A stretch of DNA of 64,000 bases from Zantedeschia hybrid cultivar (lineage: Eukaryota > Streptophyta > Magnoliopsida > Alismatales > Araceae). The stretch is from contig JARZZO010000003.1 in assembly GCA_030544215.1 (NCBI GenBank), positions 30,756,379 through 30,820,378 on the forward strand, in the 5' to 3' direction. Both the position numbers and the translations under genes were made by a program. Of this stretch, positions 1 through 9,900 are shown piece after piece (positions within the stretch are counted from its first letter, which is position 1; every line of letters begins with the position of its first letter). A model generated the notes under the pieces. That model ran no database searches and was not told where the DNA came from. It was given only the letters and a program-made list of their open reading frames with translations.

Positions 1-7
1 AAAAATC

Positions 8-306
8 CTAAAAGGCGTCGACTTATGTGGACGCGTTTTAGAGTTTATTCCTGTTTTAACGTTTAAATTTGAATGTTAATTAATTGATTTATTAGCTAAA
101 AGGCGTCTGTAGAGGTCGACGCGTTTTAGGTTTCCTAAGCTGTTTTAACTTCTCTTCCGGATGTTTATCCTTATCTTAATTAGGGTAAAAGACGTCTACA
201 TAAGTGGACGCGTTTTAGCTAATAAAGATAAAGATAAGTTTTCCCGGATGTTTATCCTTCTCTTAATTTAATCTGAAAGGCGTCAGCCAAGGTGGACGCG
301 TTTTAG
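8..306. repeat. Four 34-bp dyad modules in the Tat 5' LTR
   Basis: Modules lie at 8-41, 96-129, 185-218 and 273-306. Each is a 12-bp left arm (CTAAAAGGCGTC, CTAAAAGGCGTC, GTAAAAGACGTC, CTGAAAGGCGTC), exactly 10 bp of variable spacer, then the right arm GACGCGTTTTAG. The right arm is the inverse of the left except at one or two positions. In three modules arm position 7 gives a G-G mismatch. The same four modules recur in the 3' LTR at 13257-13290, 13345-13378, 13434-13467 and 13522-13555; the only module difference lies in a spacer. Function unknown. Confidence 0.85.
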
Positions 307-403
307 ATAATTACAGATAAAGATGAATTAATCAGTAATTATCTGTCGATTAAAGTAGATAAATCCGAGATTTTTCTATGTTAATCGCGAACGCAGAAAA
401 AGC

Positions 404-412
404 CTATAAATA
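404..412 (+). promoter_or_regulatory. TATA box of the Tat LTR promoter
   Basis: CTATAAATA lies about 750 bp before the LTR end, with the dyad modules 100-400 bp upstream where U3 regulatory sites would be. The same box is at 13653-13661 in the 3' LTR. The start site, about 30 bp downstream, is inferred. Confidence 0.6.
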
Positions 413-1156
413 CCTTGCATCTCAAGGAGTTAAAAAAAAAAAAGAGAGAGAGAGAATTATTGAGCCTCAGCGTTATAGCAATTTGAAGATCGAAGCAACC
501 ACGCCGGAGCGCTGCCATTTCCAGAAGTCGGCATCCTTCTTCAAGATCTTCATCTCTTCAAAGCTTCAACCAACTGGACTGGGCATAAGTTTTTTTCATA
601 TTTGAATTTCATTTTCATTCTTTAGTTTCATTCTCTCATATTCACTGTATGCAACACACACCACATCATCAATCTTCTAAAACCCATCTGTTCTAAAGGG
701 GTTTCAAAGTCAATTAAAACAAGTGAGTTGCTGTTTAAGCATGTTTCTAATCATGGTTAATTTTGATACTTCTATTTAGATTCTCATCACTATTTCTTCT
801 TTATTGTTTCTGTCTCTCTATCTCTGCTGCATTCAACAACAACAACAAGAAATCAACAAAAAGAGGAAAATCAAGCACGAAGCCAAGAGAACTTCTGGAC
901 GATCCTCAACATTCAACAGCAAGAACAAAAGGATAAAGAGGCTCTCTTTCTTCAGCCGGCTGAAGGAGGGGAACCAAAGATTCATTCTTCCGCGTTTAAA
1001 CAGGTAGGCGATCAAACTTCTTTTGAAGCTTTTTAGTTAAAAGTTTCTGGCGATCACAGCACCTTAGTTGCATTTTTTTAATAGGTTAATTTACCCTAAA
1101 CAACATAGTTTTTCACATAAATCACATGAGCAAATTTTCAGCACCTACAGCTCTTT

Positions 1157-1174
1157 TGGCGATCACGGTGGGAC
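1157..1174 (+). other. Primer-binding site of the Tat element
   Basis: TGGCGATCACGGTGGGAC begins 7 bp after the LTR end. It has the TGG start expected from pairing with a tRNA CCA end. The TGGCGA start is common in Tat and related elements; the exact tRNA could not be determined by eye. Confidence 0.65.
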
Positions 1175-2294
1175 GTGGTCTCGCCGTCTTTTAATTTCTT
1201 TTGTTCTTGCTATTACCATACCGGGCACCCACGGTACACCACTTGTGTCTTTCGACACGTCCTCACCAATTGGTGAGTGTTTAGTTTGTTTAATTTCCCT
1301 CGTGCACCACGTGCACACCCCAGTGGCAAGATCTTGCCTCCCCTTGATTAGTTAAAAAGCTGTTTTTGATGATAAAATGCTGTGTGATTGTGTGATTTCT
1401 TAGTTGTTTAGATAGTAAACCATCCTGTTTAAAATCTGAAACTAAAAATCTTTGCATGAGTCGATTATTTATTGCATTTTTCCCTATTTAAGGAGGATTC
1501 GACCCAGAAAATCCTTCTGGAAATCTGTTTCTGCGAACTAAAAAGCGTCCAGGAACAGCGACGCGTTTCAAAACCGCGTCAGTGCTCCTAGACGCCTTTT
1601 AGCTTCCAGATTCTCTCTGTCGTTTACATCTGTTTCTGTGAAATAATTAACTTCTGTGTTGAATAGCGTCGACCATCATCGACGCGATTCAGGTAGTTTT
1701 TAGTTATTTTCCAGGTTCTCTCTGCTGTTTGCATCTGTTCTCTGCGAAAGAATTAAGTTCTGTTTTGAATAGCGTCGACTATCATCGACGCGATTCAGAC
1801 AGTTTCTTAATTATTTTTCAGTTTCCAGATTTCTGTGTTGAGTGCTAGCTACACATTACTCTATTAAGCATTAGAGGCCATCCAGGTCGCAGGGCATATG
1901 CATTGAGGCTAAAACCCTCCTTTTCTTAGGAACACATTACTCGACGTTAGCAACTCTCTCTGATTGGGTTGGTCCCTTGATCAGACTAGAGAAGTTGACG
2001 TTGAGACCTCCATAAGTCCCCAAAATCAAGGTATTCCTCCTTGATCATCGGGCTGGTTGTACCAATTGAAGTCCCGGCTAGATTCCGAAAGCGTTGTGAG
2101 AGAAAAACCTTAGAGAATAACGGTGGAAATCAAACTGAAACTAGGATCCTTCCCTGAGCGAAATTGTGGTTTAATCCAATTCAAATAACTCAACAAGGAA
2201 TCCTGAAATCACGTTAAGCATCCACTTGTTTGATTAATCTCTGCACAACTTGTTTGATTAAATTTTTGAAAAAAAAAAGGGGGAATCTAATATC
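1175..2294 (+). other. Untranslated leader of the Tat element
   Basis: About 1.1 kb between the primer-binding site and the gag start holds no convincing gene. It carries four 34-bp dyad modules, at 1538-1571, 1569-1602 (sharing 3 bp with the first), 1659-1692 and 1765-1798. It ends in a run of A then GGGGG (about 2269-2282) that looks like a polypurine tract. The packaging signal, if any, should be here. Confidence 0.6.
1538..1798. repeat. Four 34-bp dyad modules in the Tat leader
   Basis: Left and right arms are CTAAAAAGCGTC/GACGCGTTTCAA, CAAAACCGCGTC/GACGCCTTTTAG, and twice TTGAATAGCGTC/GACGCGATTCAG, each with a 10-bp spacer. The first two overlap by 3 bp. In the last two both arms carry the GAAT variant in place of AAAA, so the arms change together. 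Confidence 0.82.
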
Positions 2295-5200
2295 ATGCTG
2301 CTGCGATCAGGCAGAGATTTGAGTATGGCCCAAGACGCCATTATCAACTACGAGGGAGATGCTAATGCCCCTCGCAATTCTGATTTCAACTACGAGAACG
2401 GGAGAGATGCTGATGCCTCCCGTAATTCTGTACCCATTCCAGTTCGACATGACGGGAATGTACGAACTCCTCTTTTTAATCCGCACGATCAATATCATGA
2501 TCTTCCTCCGCATGAATATGCGATTCCCAATCCTGACTTTGAGGGGGACATGAATCAGCATGATCCCTCATCCTCCGATCCTACGGATCTTGTCAATGCT
2601 CTGGGAGTTCTTGCCTCCCGACTGGACCCTCAGCAGTTCGAGGCGATCCAGTCCATCTTGAAGGGGAAGGCACCCATGCAGCCTGCCGAGCCGAATCCTG
2701 TGGCTCCCCCCGTTGTTCCTCAACAACCTCTTCCTCCTCCTCCTTATATCCAACAGGCCATGGAAGGCCTTCATCTTACCTCTCGGCCAACTGGGCCACA
2801 ACTTTCATCATCCAGGCAACCGGCTAGACCGCAGACGCCCATTTATCAAAATGCCCTCGGGCATGGCGGAAGCTCTGCCGGACCTCATCCTTATTATCCT
2901 CCTTGTCCAACGTACTCTAGGCAGCAGGCCTATCAAGTACTTCCTCCTCCTCCTCCTCCCCAGGCAGATCTGACCACGCAGACATTGCTGGCCAAGATGG
3001 AGCGCATGGACGAGCAGTTTAACAATCTTCAGAAGATGATGGGGGTTAAAGCTGTGCCAGAAATTAACTTACCGAGCCTGCCAGTGTTTCATCTACCACC
3101 CTCTGAAATGCCAGTGTATCGAAAGTATAATGGTACTGGTAACCCCTTCACGCACCTGAAGGAGTTCATGTACGAATCCTCTTTCTGGCAGAATGATAAG
3201 AGGTCATTGGCTTTCTTGTTCAGGAGATCCCTAGAGGGACCAGCCCTCGAGTGGTTCTTTTCTCTGGAACCCTCAGAAGTAGAGGATTATGGTATCGTTT
3301 CACGTAAATTTATCCAACGATACCAGGACAGAGTTGCACCCTCCTTGTCTATCACGGATCTTATTGCAGAAAAGATAAAACCGGACGAGGAGTTTGTCAG
3401 TTTTGCTGACAGGTGGCGGGGCTTGGCTGAAAAAGTGAAAGATCACTTGTCCGAATCCGAACAAGTGAAAATGTTGATTTCTAACGCCACCCCCCAGTTC
3501 AAGCTAGTCCTCTCCTTGAACAACTTGACGAACATGGCAGAGCTCTATGAAAGGGCACGGTACTGCCAGAATGCTTTCAAGGACGCTACGTTCTCTAGCG
3601 TCTTTGATCCTCACAGACCTAACAGGCCTCCACCTCGGAAGCCTGCAGTGCCAAATTCTCCTAGCTCAGGTCCAACTACTGAGGGCACGCTCTCTCACGA
3701 GCAGGTCAGTACTAAGAACAATAACTCGCCCCAGTTTGTGAGGAATCAGCAGTACCAGAGGCCACCACAGCCGAGCCAGCAAGGGTACAGGCAGCCGCAG
3801 AACCCCCATTACCAACAGCAGTACCAGCGACCCCAGCAGCCGAATCAGCAACAGCTACAGCAACAGCCGCAACGTCAACAGCAGTATCAGCAGCCACATC
3901 AGCAGCAACAGCAACAGCCACAGTACCAGCCGCGTGCACCGCCGGCGTACCACAATGTCCCTCCTCCTGGTGACTACAACCAACAAAGGAGACCTCCAGG
4001 CCCGAAAAGGGCAGAGTACCCGGCCCTCCCAGAATCCTTGGCAGATATCTTCAGCGCTTTAATGGCAGCCAATGCCTTAGCTTTGCCGAGAGAGAAGGCC
4101 GTCTGGCCTCAAAACGCCGATACGTCTAGGTATTGCTACTTCCACAGACAACCTGGGCATACCATTGACACCTGCTTCCAATTCAGAGATTATATCCATG
4201 ATCTCAACGAGCAGGGCGGCATTGACTGGGAGGAAATGAAGAAGTACATAACAGCCCTGAAGGCGAGAAGACCGCAGCAGCAGCAGCAGCAAGCAAGACC
4301 ACCGGCACAAGCAGTAGCACCACCCAACATGGGAATAGTGCAGAATCCACTCCCGGAGCATCAGAACCAAAACCAGGTTGCTCCCATCCTGACGAACAGC
4401 CAGTCTGAGGCTGGTCGTGGGCAGCAATGGAGAGTAGAGGACTCTTCCTCTCTTTGTTCAACGGGTCACGTTCAAAGTACCGCAGAGCGACCACCACGCC
4501 GCACCATCCACATGCCAAGGCCACAACCCATTACCATTACCCCCATACCCACACCTACATATCACTCGCCCACACCCAATAACCCATTACCACTACCCGC
4601 CTTCCTTAGACCCATTACGCCCCGCACCACTACACCTCCATCATATAACCCCCCACAAACTAATAACGCACCCCTTCTACCATCTAGGCCACTATTACGC
4701 GTACCGTTTCCTACTTCACCCGCTACTACTACCGCCTATCCAGATATGCCCTTACCATCTAGACCGCTATTACGCGTACCATTCCCCACTTCGCCAACCA
4801 CTTACCCATCCACCATTCAACCCTCTAGGCCTTTAATCCGCACCGCGCCATCACCACCTAGCCCTACGCCATCACCTACCTACCAACCCTCTGCGCCATC
4901 CGCACCATCCAACTCTGCGGTACTTAAAGTGTCACCCGGATCCTCCACGGTTGAGGAACACGCACTCCGGAGTGGAAGGATTTTCAACAAGGTCTTTCCT
5001 CAGTCCACAGTCAGAGACGGCCCATCACAGCCAACTGAGGAAGCCCACAATGAAGAGAGTGCACCAGGCACTCAATATGACTTGTTGAAACACCTGGATC
5101 GGACACCGGCACGGATCACTATACTCGAACTGATCAAAAGATCCAAGAGTCACCAAGAAGCTTTAATGGAATATCTGCAAAAGGTGATGGTCAATGAAGA

Positions 5201-6902
5201 CGTGCCGGTAGAGAAGATTGCAGCACTACTAGTTCCTCAGGGGGATCAGCCCTCTATAACTTTCCATACATCGGAACTAGCACCGCCGGCAGCCAGAAGC
5301 ATGGCTCTGAGTATCACAGTCAACATCTGTAAGAAGGCCGTGGATGCATGCCTGGTTGACACAGGGGCTTCGATCAATGTTCTACCTCCGAAGACCCTGG
5401 AGTTGTGCGGTGTGCCCAAAGAAAAATGGCTGCCCAGCCCCATCTCAGTAACAGCATATGACAATTCTACCCGTTCCCCTCTGGGAATGGTTTATTTAAA
5501 GGTGGAGCTGGGCCCTGTAAGTCATGCAGAGGTTGAATTTCACATCTTGGAAATCGACCCTTCCATAAATGCCATTTTAGGTCGTCCTTATATTAAAACT
5601 CTTGAGGCGATTCCTTCTACGAATCATCAATGCCTCAAATTCCCTTACAAAGGACGAATAATTAAAGTAACGAGCATGCCGATCCTTGCTGCTGCTCATT
5701 CCTTGAACATTAAATCTGCTGTTCTACCTGGCCGACAACCTTTTCTGTCGGTATTACAGGTCTACCGCCCAGTGGCTGATCCTCTGAAAGCCGCTACTAT
5801 TTCTCCATATCCGTTAGATGCTATCAAGAGGGGGAAGTGCATGAGTACCCCAGGATGGAGGATTATGATGAAGAACGGCTACAAGCCTGGGAAAGGTCTG
5901 GGCACGCAGTTGCAAGGCAGGATCACTCCTGTCAGAAATCATCGAGCGGCACCTGGAAGTGGTCTGGGCTATAGGCCAATAAAATTGAAGCAAGATCCGG
6001 TTCAGAAAGCAGAAATCAAAGAAGGCCCGAAAATCTGGGAGGCAATGTCTACGCCACTTAAAGAAGGCCGAGATCCCTTAACATGGACCATGTGTACGCA
6101 CTTCGTGAAAGGGCCCATACTCAGCTATGACAATACGGTAGTCATTACTTCCTGTTTTGACTTCCATGATATATATGGGAGGGATTTGGCCAGACATTGC
6201 TCTGAATTGCTCACGTACCAATCCTTGGAGGCTCTGCGGCCTATGAAAAGGAGGAAATTTCATGACCCTGAATGTGAATGGTACAGGTGGTTCGATCTGA
6301 GGGACCTGTATATTGCACTGAACAGACTATTCTTGGATCCTGTAGAACCTAAGTGGCCGCCGCAAATTGATGAATTGATTGAAAGCCCTGGTGCTATATT
6401 TGACAAGCGGATACTGCTGTCCGAAGAGACTGATGAAGGGGAGCCAGATGACCCCTATGAAGCTGGTTATACAACAGATCTGCTCTGGAGAGGGACATAT
6501 CCTTCACATGTCTTCATGCTCCATACCTTATTTCGTACACTGCTCTTGACCCCGACTTGGTCGCGGGTCATAACTGAAGATATTCCACGGGCTCCGCCCG
6601 TCATGATTACTCTGTCCCCTCGGGACATTATACCACAACCTCCTCTCGACCTAGAGAGGTTGTATGATCTGATCTGGGACATATTACTATATGATCCCCC
6701 TAATCCTCTGGCTTTGGTGCCTCTTCCTTCGTCTGATTCTCCTCCCATTTGCATTCATTCTTGCTTTATGTTTAATTCTTTCATTTTCCAAAAAAAAACG
6801 CCAATTTGGCAACAAATTCTTCCCAAATCCTTATTGAGGAAACATCTTACTTGTCCGATTGCACCCCGCCACGCGGGTCCTTCGGTCAAGATTCTCTTCT
6901 AG
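2295..6902 (+). CDS. Tat-element Gag-protease polyprotein with G-patch domain (1535 aa)
   Basis: This is the retrotransposon structural protein plus aspartic protease. It has an acidic N-terminus, proline-rich segments, and a retrotransposon Gag (capsid-like) domain at about residues 285-425. A long Gln-rich tract (about 485-560) follows. Next is a CX2HX4HX4C zinc knuckle starting at Cys614, then a Pro/Thr-rich tail with an internal repeat of about 30 residues (nt 4680-4800). The protease has its DTGAS motif at Asp1022, and a glycine-rich G-patch domain lies at about 1187-1225. G-patch domains bind nucleic acid in other proteins. The start is the first ATG after the leader. The frame ends within a region that overlaps the pol frame, just after a run of nine A, suggesting expression of pol by -1 frameshifting. 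The frame has no premature stops, consistent with a young element. Confidence 0.9.
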   Translation: MLLRSGRDLSMAQDAIINYEGDANAPRNSDFNYENGRDADASRNSVPIPVRHDGNVRTPLFNPHDQYHDLPPHEYAIPNPDFEGDMNQHDPSSSDPTDLVNALGVLASRLDPQQFEAIQSILKGKAPMQPAEPNPVAPPVVPQQPLPPPPYIQQAMEGLHLTSRPTGPQLSSSRQPARPQTPIYQNALGHGGSSAGPHPYYPPCPTYSRQQAYQVLPPPPPPQADLTTQTLLAKMERMDEQFNNLQKMMGVKAVPEINLPSLPVFHLPPSEMPVYRKYNGTGNPFTHLKEFMYESSFWQNDKRSLAFLFRRSLEGPALEWFFSLEPSEVEDYGIVSRKFIQRYQDRVAPSLSITDLIAEKIKPDEEFVSFADRWRGLAEKVKDHLSESEQVKMLISNATPQFKLVLSLNNLTNMAELYERARYCQNAFKDATFSSVFDPHRPNRPPPRKPAVPNSPSSGPTTEGTLSHEQVSTKNNNSPQFVRNQQYQRPPQPSQQGYRQPQNPHYQQQYQRPQQPNQQQLQQQPQRQQQYQQPHQQQQQQPQYQPRAPPAYHNVPPPGDYNQQRRPPGPKRAEYPALPESLADIFSALMAANALALPREKAVWPQNADTSRYCYFHRQPGHTIDTCFQFRDYIHDLNEQGGIDWEEMKKYITALKARRPQQQQQQARPPAQAVAPPNMGIVQNPLPEHQNQNQVAPILTNSQSEAGRGQQWRVEDSSSLCSTGHVQSTAERPPRRTIHMPRPQPITITPIPTPTYHSPTPNNPLPLPAFLRPITPRTTTPPSYNPPQTNNAPLLPSRPLLRVPFPTSPATTTAYPDMPLPSRPLLRVPFPTSPTTYPSTIQPSRPLIRTAPSPPSPTPSPTYQPSAPSAPSNSAVLKVSPGSSTVEEHALRSGRIFNKVFPQSTVRDGPSQPTEEAHNEESAPGTQYDLLKHLDRTPARITILELIKRSKSHQEALMEYLQKVMVNEDVPVEKIAALLVPQGDQPSITFHTSELAPPAARSMALSITVNICKKAVDACLVDTGASINVLPPKTLELCGVPKEKWLPSPISVTAYDNSTRSPLGMVYLKVELGPVSHAEVEFHILEIDPSINAILGRPYIKTLEAIPSTNHQCLKFPYKGRIIKVTSMPILAAAHSLNIKSAVLPGRQPFLSVLQVYRPVADPLKAATISPYPLDAIKRGKCMSTPGWRIMMKNGYKPGKGLGTQLQGRITPVRNHRAAPGSGLGYRPIKLKQDPVQKAEIKEGPKIWEAMSTPLKEGRDPLTWTMCTHFVKGPILSYDNTVVITSCFDFHDIYGRDLARHCSELLTYQSLEALRPMKRRKFHDPECEWYRWFDLRDLYIALNRLFLDPVEPKWPPQIDELIESPGAIFDKRILLSEETDEGEPDDPYEAGYTTDLLWRGTYPSHVFMLHTLFRTLLLTPTWSRVITEDIPRAPPVMITLSPRDIIPQPPLDLERLYDLIWDILLYDPPNPLALVPLPSSDSPPICIHSCFMFNSFIFQKKTPIWQQILPKSLLRKHLTCPIAPRHAGPSVKILF
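6790..6798 (+). promoter_or_regulatory. Candidate -1 ribosomal frameshift site (A9)
   Basis: Nine A lie in the gag frame so that the heptamer A AAA AAA is in the canonical slippery phase (0-frame codons at 6792 and 6795). A -1 slip enters exactly the frame of the pol ORF, which is open from 6776. The two frames overlap at 6776-6902. The alternative is a one-base loss in the homopolymer in this copy. Confidence 0.5.
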
Positions 6903-9900
6903 ATTTACTCTGTCCCTCCCCTCGGGAGGATTCTCTTGTATTTCCGCTTGTATCCCAGGATTTTCATCCTGCTTCATCTTCGTTAGGTTATGATAGTAAG
7001 TTTAGTGAAGTTAGGCAGTCTAGTCAGTCTAGTCAGGTTAGGAAGTCTAGGAAGTCTAAGGGTAGGCAAATTCCAGATAGATACCTCCAGGACTTAGCTG
7101 ATAAGTGCTCTTCTTGCTCTTTGATCCCTCAGCTTTTAGAAAATCCAATTCAGATGCCAGAAGATTGCATGGACGATGAGTCAGTCAATGATGGGTACGG
7201 GGTATATGAATTAATGCATGAAAAGGATCCCATTGTTGAAGAAGAAGATGACGAGGACGCGGCTGAGGCATATGCCAGTGGAGTGAAGAGATTTGATGAA
7301 CCCTCAGCTGCCGTAGAAGAGCCTACCAAAGAAATTAATTTAGGGACTGAAGACGAACCTAAGGTTGTCCTCGTCAGTAAGAATCTTTCTACAGAAGATG
7401 AGAACGCAATAGTACAAGTACTCAAGGACTATAAGGACACTTTCGCCTGGAGTTATGAGGATATGCCGGGGTTAGACTCGTCTTTGGTTGAACACAGGTT
7501 GACATTAAAGGACGGAGTTAGCCCGGTCAAACAAAAATTAAGGCGATTCCACCCACAAATGGCTTTAAAGATGAAGGAAGAGGTCGATAAGTTACATAAA
7601 GCTAAATTTATTAGAGTTGTCCTTTATCCACAATGGGTGGCCAACATAGTCCCGGTTATGAAGAATGACGGAAAGGTCAGGATTTGCATTGACTTCCGTG
7701 ATTTGAATCGGGCATGTCCTAAAGACGATTTTCCATTGCCTCATATTGATGTACTCATCGATAATACCGCTGGTTATGAGACTTTATCATTTATGGACGG
7801 ATTTTCAGGATATAACCAGATTAAGCTGGCAGAAGAGGATCAAGAGAAAACGTCATTCACTACACCTTGGGGAACATATTGTTATGTTGTCATGCCATTT
7901 GGATTAAAGAATGCTGGAGCCACTTATCAGAGGGCCATGATGGCAATATTTCATGACATGATGCATATAGACTTGGAAGTGTATGTGGATGATTTATTGG
8001 TTAAATCGAAAACAAAGGCTGAGCATGCTAAAGTTTTGGCAAGGGTATTAGAAAGATCGAGAGAATATCAGTTAAAGATGAACCCCAAGAAATGTGTATT
8101 CGGGGTATCTTCAGGGAAATTGCTTGGATTTATCGTCAGTAAACGGGGAATTGAGATCGATCCTAATAAGGCGAAGGCCATTAGAGAAATGCCACCTCCT
8201 AAAAACTTGAAAGAGTTGAGAGGATTAATCGGGAGGTTGCAATTTATTCGCCGTTTTGTCTCTCAGCACTCACAAAGGTGTAAGCCGTTTTACGAGCTTA
8301 CCAAGCCGGGAGTCAAATTTGATTGGGACGATAAGTGTCAGGAGGCATTTGATGGATTAAAGAACTATTTAGCAAGTCCTCCTGTTTTGAGACCACCATC
8401 TCCAGGCAAACCATTGATACTTTATATTTCAGTCCTGGATGATGCAGTGGGGGCTGTCTTAGCACAAGAAGATGAGGAAGGAAAAGAGAGGGTAGCCTAT
8501 TATCTCTCTAAACTTCTCAACCCCGCTGAACAGAGATATACGGCGATGGAGAAAACATGTGCAGCATTGGTCTGGGTTGTGCAGAAATTGAAGCATTATT
8601 TTCTGGCCCATGAAGTTCATCTCATCGCTAGGATGAATCCGATCAAATTCCTTCTGGAGAAATCTGTTCTTACTGATAGGTTAGCACGATGGCAAAGCTT
8701 TCTATCTCAATTCGACATCATCTATATCCAGCAAAAAGCGATCAAAGGCTATGCCATAGCAGAACATCTCGCTCATCATCCCCTTCCTAGATTTGATCCA
8801 GTGCGATCAGAGTTTCCGGATGAGGAACTGATGTCCGTAAATCAAATCAGAGATGATATGTGGACTCTGCATTTTGACGGAGCTCTGAATTCTCATGGAA
8901 AAGGGATCGGTATCGTTCTGTTATCACCTGAAGGTGTCACCATTCCACAAGCCTTTCAGCTTGATTTTCCAGTCACAAACAATATTGCTGAATACGAGGC
9001 ACTTCTTGCTGGCCTCGAGGCTGCTCATTTCCATGGTGCTACCAAACTCAGGATCGTAGGTGATAGCCAATTGATTCTTCGCCAAGTGCTGACCAAGTAT
9101 CGAACTCTCGATCCCAAACTCAAGCCTTATCAGGAGCTTACTTCTGCTTACTCAAAGTTTTTCACGAAATTGATCTTTGTCCATGTCCCTAGAAATCAAA
9201 ACATCTTAGCTGACGCTCTAGCTTCACTTGCATCTTCTCTCGATTTTCCAATCAGCAAGCAATCCGAATCAATTATAGTTCATAGGCGTCTTTCACCTGC
9301 CGTGAAAAACCCTTCATTCCTTAAAACTAAGGAGAAATTGCTGAAGAAAGTCAGAGACGGAGATATCATTGAGAGAAGAGAAATCATGCTGATGGAGCTG
9401 TTAGAAGAGATGGATGATGAACAGAAGCCATGGTATTATGAAATTGCAAAATATTGTGAAGATCAATCATATCCTGAAGAAGCTACAACTGAAGAGAAAA
9501 GAGCTATCAGGAGAGTTTCTCAACGATACACTCTAGTTGGAGGATCACTGTATAAGAGAGGTTTTGATGGAGTTCTTCTGAGATGTCTAGACGAAGATGA
9601 GCTTTGGAAGGTTATGGAAGGAGCTCATAGTGGAGTTTGTGGTGGTCATGTCAATGGACAGATGTTAGCAAAGAAGATCCTTAGACAAGGATTTTATTGG
9701 CCAACCATGGAAGAAGACTGTGTAGGATATGTTCGTAGGTGTGCTAAGTGTCAACTTCACGCCGACAAAATTCATTCTCCTGCATCTTCACTCCATCCTG
9801 TTTCTTCCCCATGGCCTTTCTCCATGTGGGCTTTCGACATTATTGGACCTCTTGGTAATCCAGATTCCGGCATCAAGCAAAAATCTTTCATTCTCACGGC

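Larger units (their letters stand above)
1..1149 (+). repeat. 5' LTR of the Tat element (left-truncated by window edge)
   Basis: It is identical to 13250-14398 except for five substitutions seen by eye. It ends in CTACA at 1149, which pairs with the TGTAG start seen in the complete 3' copy at 13069. It contains four 34-bp dyad modules (8-306), a TATA box near 404 and a GA-rich stretch at 430-455. The region from about 805 to 1007 is polar and A-rich and is not a convincing gene. Confidence 0.95.

Noticed and set aside
8..306. 34-bp modules as loxP- or FRT-type recombination sites
   Set aside because: The total length matches by chance but the arm/spacer split (12-10-12) and sequence differ, and no tyrosine recombinase gene is in the window.
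378..605. 75-codon open frame repeated at 13627-13854
   Set aside because: Lies in both copies of the Tat LTR across the TATA box and probable transcription start; repeated only because LTRs are identical.
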